This document shows positions 56,522 through 64,000 of a stretch of 64,000 bases of DNA, piece by piece. Within the stretch, counting starts at the first letter, position 1; the number at the start of each line of letters is the position of its first letter. The stretch spans positions 1,567,684 to 1,631,683 of the forward strand of contig CAKMRJ010004445.1 in assembly GCA_928212115.1 (NCBI GenBank), read 5' to 3'. The stretch comes from Lactuca virosa. Its lineage: Eukaryota; Streptophyta; Magnoliopsida; Asterales; Asteraceae. Under the pieces are notes generated by a model. That model saw only the letters and a program-made list of their open reading frames with translations. It did not search any database and was not told the origin of the DNA. The position numbers and the translations under genes were made by a program.

Positions 56522-57812
56522 TGTAACATCCGGATTCCCATGTATCTTATTTTATGTATTTTTATTGAGTATTAGAGAGGGACTCGACGAGTAGACGCTT
56601 AAACTCGCCGAGTAGGATCGACGTTTGATGACTGTATTAAATGAATGGACTCGGCGAGTCCGCGCTGTTAAGTGAAACCCGAATCCTCGGGGCCTGAGCC
56701 CAATTTAAAGGCCTTTATGGCCTCAATTTGCGGCCAATGCACCCCAGAGGAACCCAAGAGAGAGCAGTAAGAGAGTTGAGAGCAAAAGGAGGCTATTTCT
56801 TCATCTTTTTATGTGGTTTGGCTTGAAGGAAGTTAGGAGCACACATCTAGAACGTGAAGGGGACTGGATCTGAGCTAATCATCTTGTGGTATCATCTTTG
56901 GAGGTATAAACCTTTCCCATTTCGTGTTATATTGATGGATTTCTTGCTCTTAGGGTTTTTACCCTCATTTTATGGAAGATCTGGAGAGTATGAGGTCCAC
57001 TTTGGGATTATGACATCAGATCTGGACCCATAGAGGTCCAGAGGATTGGAGACTAGGTTGCCATATCTAGTGTTATTTCTCCATTTGAGGCTTGATATGG
57101 GATGCATGCACGTAAAGGTTGCACCTTTACGTGACTTTTGAGTGTTAAAAGGATGGATCTACTGTTTGGTGAAGCAGATCTGACCTCAGGAGATGTTTTG
57201 AGGGTTTTCATGGGAGCAACTCGCGGAGTCCATAAGGGACTCGACGATTCGAGTCGGGTTGCCCCGCGACTCGCGACCTGTGACGACCCATGGAGCACCG
57301 GGTTGACCAGCGAGTCCAGGGAGGATCAGGGACGTAGAGTACAGACATGTACTCGCCGAGTCACTCTAGTGCATTCGGCGAGTCCGGTCAATGTTGACCG
57401 TTGACAGAGTTATGTATGTGAGGTGTTGCACTGCATTATTTCAATGTGATATATGCTGTGTGTATTCCAGAGTTACAGAGTTAGAACCGGAAGGTTCACA
57501 GAGTTATGAACAGAGGGTCCACAGAGTTAGGACCGGAGGGTCCACAGAGTTATAGCCTCGAGTGGCTAATATGTGTTACATGTAGTATTTTGGGGAACTC
57601 ACTAAGCATTTATGCTTACAGTGTTTTGTGTTATGTGTTTCAGGTACCAGTGAGGATCGCGGGAAGGCGCCGGCATGATCAGTACACACAGGAGGAGCTT
57701 TTTTTTATACTTGTGATCTTGGGATATGTTTCTTGAGTGTTATGTGATACAATGAGATTGTTATAAAATTGTGAATGTTATTATGTTTTTAATATGTGTA
57801 AAAATTGTTTGA
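56522..57812 (+). repeat. 3' LTR of C, internally deleted and missing its end
   Basis: Compared with 49708-51317 it lacks about 270 bp (5' LTR 50646-50917), a ~23-bp piece between GGCGAGTCC repeats and ~35 bp near 57040. It breaks off at TTGTTTGA where the inverted duplication starts. Confidence 0.88.
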
Positions 57813-58016
57813 AGGAGTTGAGAGTATTCTTGAGAGTTTTCTGGAAGTGATGTAACACCCAAATTTTTCAAACAATTTTTCACATTTTAAAAACATAATT
57901 TCATTCACAATATTATAAAAATCTCATTGTATCACATAACACTCAAGAAACATATCCCAAGATCACAAGTATAAAAAAAAGCTCCTCCTGTGTGTACTGA
58001 TCATGCCGGCGCCTTC
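57813..58016 (-). repeat. Inverted duplication of C LTR end plus flanking B LTR
   Basis: 57813-57845 is the reverse complement of B LTR sequence at about 26124-26158. 57846-57850 (AGTGA) is the inverted target copy TCACT. 57851-58016 is the reverse complement of the C LTR end, which is also present directly at about 57655-57812. About 300 bp of B LTR (equivalent to 26159-26458) is missing here. Confidence 0.88.
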
Positions 58017-58489
58017 TTGAGTATTTATATGTTTAGTATGTATGTTGAGATGTTATTATATTATATAAAAATTTTCATGAACGTGAGTTCACACATTATA
58101 TGAAAATATTATAAATGCTTACAAAACCACCATATAGAGAAATACTTTATGTAGAAGAAGAGCCTCCTATGGTTTTGAATGTGTACATTCATACCCCCTT
58201 ACTTCATATCTCTATATCTGAAGATAAAAAGTTGTTGAAATACACTTATAAGATGACATAATTTCTAGGATCTTCAAAGTTTGGGACTTTATGCCATGAA
58301 TGATTATTTTTGCAAACTATTAGGGGGTATTTCATAGATAGTTGACATTAGTATTTGCGGCAAGAAAATATTCAAATAGAGTGGTTATGACAGAAAAATT
58401 TGTATGTCATAAACTGTTGTCATAAACTCACACAAGTCAAAGTTATATATATAAAGCACAACGTAGTAATTTCTGATAATTTGAGTCAC
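58017..58489 (+). repeat. 3' LTR of B, second segment
   Basis: It matches about 26460-26932 of the 5' LTR and stops at GTCAC, where D is inserted. The rest of B lies beyond D and outside the window. Confidence 0.85.
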
Positions 58490-61400
58490 TGTGACATCCC
58501 CAAATTCACGGCCAGAAAAGACCGGTTTAATTTATGCTTTTGAAATAATTTCAGAGTAATCATTTGATTAAAAGTGTTGCGGAATTTGTTCCCAGAAAAA
58601 CATAATAAATATGTTAACAAATCATTTCCGAAGAAATGTATTTTATTCAGTTAAACCATTGGGATGTCATTGTCAATACAAAAACATAAGCTTAAACAAA
58701 ACTTACATTCATTTACACTAGTGATCTACTTCTCTCTTAATCTCTCAGTGTAAAGCAACTTCGTATCGATACCTGTGATACAAATAAACTGAGTGGGTCA
58801 GGCTTGGGAGCCTGGTGAGAATATAGGGTTTTCAACCCACAATAAATAATAAACTTATTAAGTTCTCAATAAATAAATTTATTAATATCATCAACCAAAA
58901 TAACCCTAATTACCCATTCCCATTATCCTTACTTTACGTCCCTAAAACAACTATCATAATGGACCTAGCCTAAGGATTATCACTAGGGGTGACAACATTG
59001 CTTTGGGGGTTCCTCAGCAAGTTATGTCAAATGAAACAAACATCGGGGTGACAACATTGCTTTCCCTCAGCAAGTTATGTCAAACGAGACATCCTAACAT
59101 AAAACAACCTATAAAGTGATAACATTGCTTCCCTCTGCAATTTATGTCAAATAAGACATGAAGTCACATCGTTGCCATGTGCTAAATCCATAACTCTTAT
59201 TCATCGACGGTATTTCCCATGGGTGTTTCCCCCCCACAATACATGTCAATGGGTTTTCCATATGCTAAGTCCATAGCTCTTATTCATCGACGGTATTTCC
59301 CACGGGTGTCCCCCCCCCCCCCCCCGCAATACATGTCAATGGGTTTTCCATACACCTGATGAACATACTAAGGGGTTTCCCCAGATATACATGCCCTAAA
59401 TGCACTCATGAGGGGAATAGAGTACATCGAATGAACACTCAAGTCCATTAACACCTACAGGTTGCGAGCCTGCTAGTGTTCCACAGACCGTCTAGAACAG
59501 TCCATGGTTGTCATCCATACTCTGCTGAATGACGGGGGTCAACATTTGGGTAAGGGCTTTTCTCATATTGCACCACTCACGCCAACGTTTGGGTAAGGGC
59601 TTTTCTCATATTTCACCACTCACTCTCAACTCATGATCTATATCACTGATCATCTTATCTATCGAACTCACCTTTCATCACACACCCACTACTTAACTCA
59701 TGATCTATATCACTAACTCATGAAGCTCGTCCGATCACTTCATAAAAGAACAAAGACTCCAAAGCTCTTCCAAATAAAAGTATAGGGAAAATAGTGATAA
59801 AGTACTCCCGTACGCTCCCGTACCCCGGCACGTAATAGTGTCAAAAAGAAGAACGAACGGATGAACACATAGTTCAAAAACACCTAATGAACATATAGTT
59901 CAAGAACACTTTATGAACATATAGCTCAAACATACGTACCGATTACAAGTCAACTAACGTTCCACTGGATTATCTAAAATAGTCTGTGGCCGTGGTCTAT
60001 ACTCTGCTAGATGACTAGATCATCTTAAACATCGATAGCTCTCATCACTTTTATTTCATCACACATCATCTAATTCATCTACCCATGTTTTACCCAACAT
60101 ATTTGTAGATAAAAATATATATATATACAGTTTAAAACTTATATAAAACATCTATTCAACAGTCACCTTAATTAAACAATCAATATAATTACACATAGCA
60201 CGTATTTTAAAGAAAATACTTCATATATATATGTGTAAGGTGAAAGTAACTGCACACTCACATGATTTAACAAAAATCGGGCAACACTTCGTTGCCTAAA
60301 ACGATCGTTTCTAATAAAACTAGGAGTTTTATTGAGAACCGGGCTCTGCGAGGGTCGGGCTTCGAAACCGAAAAAATAAATTTTCCGGGCTTCTCGGGCT
60401 CTTCGTGGCGTATTCCGGGGGTTATAATCGATACCGGGGCTTTGGGGGATGTTAAGATGAAGAAAATATGAAGAAAGGGGCTAAATATGGCAAAATTCCA
60501 TAACTAACCGGGAAGGCTCGCATACCCCTTCTATTTATAGGGTCCGAAGTCGGCTAGGGAAGGTGGGGTCCGCAGGCGAGGGTGCGCAGGTGCTCGTACA
60601 TGGGCTGCACGTGCGAAGGCCTCCCTACCCTTTTCCTGATTGGACCGAGGTCAAGGGTCCGAAGTAGGGGCTTCGTGGCTTCTTGCGAGGGCTTTGGACA
60701 TGTGATAGTAGACACGCATCGGACATGCATTGGACCGCTTCAGCAGCTCGGATGACTCAGCCTCATTTTGGACACGTGGCTCATGCGAGGCGAGGACACG
60801 TGGCCGAAGTCCACGTGTGCGAAAATTCCCGTTTTGGCATTATTTCTCGATTTTCGCGCCAGAACTTTTAAAATCCATAACTTTAGCATACGAGCTCCGT
60901 TTTTGACGTTCCTTATATGCACGTGTAGGTAAAATTATGCTCTACAACTTTCGTTTAGACTTCGTCGGCTAATTTTGATTTTATTTTTTATATTATTATT
61001 TTTAACAGACCGGGACAGGAAATCCGTTAAAAAATCATAACTTCTTCATCCGACGTCCGTTTGCGTCAGACTTTTTACCGTTGTGCTACTAATGACGAGA
61101 CCTTCAATTCTCGTTTAGGTCGTATCGGCTAAAAATCACTCGATCTACAATTCGAGTTTTTAGATGTTTATTGCTAAGCTGAAACTTCAAAAAATCATAA
61201 CTTCCTCATACAAAGTCAGATTTGGACGTTCTTTTTATACATACTCTCGGTTTAACGAGCACTACGACTTTCGTTTAGATCACTAAGGCTAAAAAGTATT
61301 TTATCAAAAACTCACTTTTTACGACATTCGGCCCCGTGCCGGTTTTGTCGCGAAACTTCGACAGGTCATAACTTCTTCGTTATAACTCGGATTTCGATAT

Positions 61401-61646
61401 TCTTTATATATCCGTAATCCTTGTCACTCCCACTACAAGTTTCTTAATAGATATCGGCTTTATCTAATATTTAATTTTGACGCTCATTTTTATTCTTAAT
61501 TAATTAAACCCTAATAATTAAGCATAAAACACATAATTCACATAAAATTCACATAATTCCTTTTCATTTCTTCTAAATGAGTTACAAAGGTTAACCTAGA
61601 CCATTATGTCAATATTAATGCCTAGCCTAGAAACACGGGCGTTACA
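58490..61646 (-). repeat. LTR of D, 3157 bp, with several internal repeats
   Basis: It runs from TGTGACATCCCC to GCGTTACA. It holds repeated CAACATTGCTTTCCCTC segments (58990-59150), a ~110-bp repeat with ATTCATCGACGGTATTTCCC (59165-59345) including a poly-C run, CGTTTGGGTAAGGGCTTTTC twice (59543-59610), and four diverged ~120-bp units with ATAACTTCTTC (60860-61450). A TATA motif CTATAAATAG is on the minus strand at 60531-60540. Confidence 0.85.
60860..61450 (-). repeat. Four diverged ~120-bp repeats in D LTR
   Basis: Each unit has a CATAACTT core, a GACGTTC-like segment, then ACTTTCGTTTAGAC and CGGCTAA. Units start near 60870, 61030, 61190 and 61360. Confidence 0.75.
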
Positions 61647-61660
61647 ACTCTCTCCCCCTT
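61647..61660 (-). other. Polypurine tract of D
   Basis: The minus strand reads AAGGGGGAGAGAG just before TTGTAACGCC, the LTR start. Confidence 0.85.
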
Positions 61661-63493
61661 AGAATGATTCCGTCCCTGGAATCACACATCAGCAAACAAA
61701 TACGAGTAGCGACTCATCATGTCACTCTCCGTTTCCCAGTTGAGATTTGGCCCATTCGTATGTTTCCAATGCACACACACTAAATCGACCACTTGGTGTC
61801 ACAACTTCTTAGTCTTACGGTCAACGATTGCCTCAGTTCTTCAATCAACCTCTTGTTTTCATCCCATCTTAATTTAGAAATGGGAATTATGTCGGGCACG
61901 TCTCCCGTAAATTTTCTCAAATAACACACATAAAAGGTATTATGAATACCCTCCAGTTCTTCCGGTAATTCCTAGCTCGTAAGCTTGATTCCCGATCCTC
62001 TGAAGAACTTTAAATGGTCCAATAAACCTTGGACTCAACTTTCCCCTTCTACCAAATCCTATAAGTCCCTTCCACGGCGAGACTTTAAGTAAAACCGAAT
62101 CTACAACTTTGAATGATATAGGTTATCTTTTCTTGTCAGTATAGCTCTCTTGAGCAGCTAACATCCTTTCCCTAATCACTTTCAACTTTTCAGCAGTCTG
62201 ATGGACTATTTCAAGTCCCATAAACTGCTTTTCCCAGCTTCCAGTCAACATGACAGCATTCAACACTTTTCCCCATACAAAGCGTGATAAGGTGCCATCT
62301 TGATGCTTGAGTGGAAACTATTACTATAGGAAAATTCTACTAGAGGTAAATGTTTACCCCAGTTACCTTGGAAATTCCAGGGTACATGCCCTCAGCATAT
62401 CGTCTAAAGTTTGAATTCTTTGTTCGCTCTGACCATCGGTTTGTGGATGGTAAGCTGTATTCAAACATAACTTGGTACCCAATTCCTCTTATAGAATCCT
62501 CCAAAACCTTGAGGTAAAACGGCTGTCACGATCGGATACAATCGTTAACGAAACACCGTGAAGCCTCACACTTTCCTTCACACAAGAATTCACAAGTTTA
62601 TCCATAGACCATTTCTCGTTGGCTGCTATGAAATGCGCACTCTTAGTGAAGCGATCAACGACCACCCAAATCATGTCGTGACCGTTCCTTGTTCTGGGCA
62701 GTTTAGTCACAAAATCCATTGTGATACCTTCCCATTTACCCATGGGTACAGGTAAAAGATCTAAACTCCCATACGGTTTCTGATGTTGTGCCTTAACCAT
62801 AGCACAAGTTACACACTCAGCCACATACTTAGCAACATCGAGCTTCACCATCGGCCACCGGTAATAGCGTTTTAGATCCCTATACATTTTCGCATTTCCG
62901 GGATGAATCGAGTACATGGTTTTGTGAGCTTCTTCCATCAGAAGACCTCTTACTCCTCCCATCCTAGGTATCCAAATCCTACCTTTGAATACCTTTAGTC
63001 CTTGATCGTTTGTATCAAACACCAACGTTTTTCCCAAACGTTCCTCCTTTCGGTCATTTTTTTTTCTCTAAAGCTTCCTCTTGAGCTTTCTTTATACTTT
63101 CCACAATTGTAGAGACAACTTCAATTCTCAACGCTCTTGGCCTCTTCCTTTCAAGATTCACCTTCTGACTGAGAGCATTAGCAACAACACTTGCTTTACC
63201 AGGGTGGTAAAGTATCTCACAGTCGTAGTCCTTGAGTAACTCTAGCCAGCGCCGTTGCCTCATGTTCAATTTCTTCTAATTAAAGAGATATTGAAGACTC
63301 TTATAATCAGCGAAAAGTTTGCATTTAGTACCATAAAGATAGTGCCTCCCTATCTTTAAGGCGAATACTACCACTGCCAACTCCAGATCATGAGTGGGGT
63401 AGTTCTTTTCATGCTCCTTCAATTTCCTCAATGCATACGCTATCATTTTATCCCTTTGGGTTAGAACACAACCTAACCCAACTTCTTTAACAA
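61661..63493 (-). pseudogene. pol: D RNase H (part) and integrase
   Basis: In element sense the RNase H end (LGLGCVLTQ near 63480; MRQRRWLELLKDYDCEI near 63265; YHPGKASVVANALS) is followed by integrase. The integrase has the zinc region HKTMYSIHPG, CVTCAMVK, then MDFVTKLPRT, VSDRDSRF and the QSEQRI region near 62430. Its C-terminal part reads FGRRGKLSPRFIGPF near 62050 and ends near 61690. Stops near 63277, 63050 and 62490, and several frameshifts below 62480, break it. The catalytic Asp residues are visible; the Glu region is in a broken frame. Confidence 0.82.
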
Positions 63494-63876
63494 TGAACGT
63501 GATACTTCTATTGATCGCTTTGATCAGCCTTTACTTCTGTTGAGTTGAAAAAGTCTTAGATCGATTAGATCTTCAACAGATTAAACAATAAAATCAAATG
63601 AACACAGAGAACACAATATAGAATCAAATAATGCTGAATGATTCAAACGTAGTCACGTCTCAGCAGAGCTCGACAAAGAACTTCCACTGTAGAGGCGAGC
63701 TAGGGTTTTGTAGTACAAAACAATAATAATTATCAAAGCGCTACCAATAAAGGTTGCATGCATGCACCTTAAATACTAAACCCTAAACAAAACAATCACG
63801 GTTGGACAGGCCCAAACCGGATATCAAAACTGGGCTAAGGACCAGGACCATGACGCAACACTTATTTAACCCAACA
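63494..63876 (-). repeat. LTR of I, about 383 bp
   Basis: The plus-strand ends are TGAACGTG and TAACCCAACA. The minus strand starts TGTTGGGTTAAATAAG after a purine tract. The partner LTR is outside the window. Confidence 0.6.
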
Positions 63877-63889
63877 ATCACCCCCTTTG
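63877..63889 (-). other. Polypurine tract of I
   Basis: The minus strand reads CAAAGGGGGTGAT directly before the LTR. Confidence 0.65.
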
Positions 63890-64000
63890 CGTCAAATGAG
63901 GCGAGAGATTATTTCTGTTGAGTAGCCTTCACTGTCTTCATAACTTTGAACATCCGAGGAATGATAGCAAGAAGTGTCTGCCGAAATTGAATATACCAAC

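Larger units (their letters stand above)
49708..58016 (+). mobile_element. Element C: Ty3/gypsy retrotransposon nested in B 3' LTR
   Basis: The 5' LTR 49708-51317 (TGTAACATCC to TGTTACA), tRNA-Met primer site, gag with three zinc clusters, protease, RT, RNase H, integrase, polypurine tract and 3' LTR from 56522 are all present. The 3' LTR breaks off at about 57812; its true end and target copy occur inverted at 57846-58016. The gag-pol frame has several stops and two catalytic substitutions. G is a relative. Confidence 0.93.
24623..58489 (+). mobile_element. Element B: Ty3/gypsy retrotransposon, split by insertions E, F, C and D
   Basis: The 5' LTR start TGTGACAACCGGC at 24623 recurs at 48108, directly after a polypurine tract. 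Between them, in order, are a tRNA-Met primer site (35039), a pre-gag ORF, gag (36495, resuming at 44353), RT, RNase H and integrase (to 48055). E sits in the 5' LTR, F in gag, C and D in the 3' LTR. B's right end lies beyond the window because D is still running at 64000. B is related to A in leader and pol sequence. Confidence 0.9.
58490..64000 (-). mobile_element. Element D: Ty3/gypsy retrotransposon, continues past window end
   Basis: The 3' LTR in element sense is 58490-61646, then a polypurine tract and, on the minus strand, integrase and part of RNase H. The RNase H is interrupted by element I at 63494. The 5' half of D lies outside the window. Confidence 0.85.
63494..64000 (-). mobile_element. 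Element I: LTR retrotransposon (probably copia), cut by window end
   Basis: D's RNase H is interrupted after AACAA (63489-63493). What follows reads as an LTR and polypurine tract in minus orientation, then interior sequence to 64000. The superfamily call rests on the LTR style (TGTTGGGT start) only. Confidence 0.6.

Overview
This window looks like plant nuclear heterochromatin. I see no host gene, rRNA, tRNA gene or CRISPR array. All but short joins can be assigned to LTR retrotransposons inserted inside one another. The element families (Ty3/gypsy LTRs rich in ACTCGCCGAGT hairpins, a copia element with a 3' accessory ORF, initiator-tRNA-Met primer sites) suggest a eudicot, probably Asteraceae and possibly Lactuca. 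That assignment rests on remembered family features, not on a search.

Layout, with elements lettered here for reference. G is an old gypsy fragment (minus strand, 22474-24622) and is the oldest layer. Copia element H (plus strand, from before base 1 to about 22468) lies in G's reverse transcriptase. H holds gag, protease, integrase, RT and RNase H at 1-6190 and a retroviral-style 3' accessory ORF at 19296-22060. It is split by gypsy element A (minus strand, 7694-18710, TSD TCTCC). A is the best preserved element, with a 1114-codon gag-to-RNase H frame. Gypsy element B (plus strand, 24623-58489) lies in G's gag and has four further insertions. E (27381-34424) is a coding-free LTR element in the 5' LTR. 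F (36681-44352) is a degenerate copia-like element in gag. C (49708-58016) is a gypsy element in the 3' LTR. D (58490 to the window end) is a minus-strand gypsy element, also in the 3' LTR. D is itself hit by I (63494 to the end), probably copia. The nesting is four deep at the right end (G, B, D, I).

The genes are retroelement gag and pol products, nearly all broken by stops, frameshifts or deletions. A has only two visible pol lesions. C has lost catalytic residues in both RT and integrase. B has lost its zinc knuckles and protease. H has at least seven lesions.

Three observations stand out. (1) C and G each have a 64-67 bp GT-AG, phase-1 interruption at the same codon between nucleocapsid and protease, while A is continuous there. 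This looks like a conserved mini-intron separating Gag from Pol. (2) A block of about 165 bp in A's leader recurs at about 90% identity in the leader of copia-like F. It is replaced by other sequence in B, although B shares A's flanking leader, which suggests exchange of a leader module between superfamilies. (3) The C/B junction at 57813-58016 is an inverted duplication that carries C's missing LTR end and its target-site duplication. All identities and counts were made by eye.
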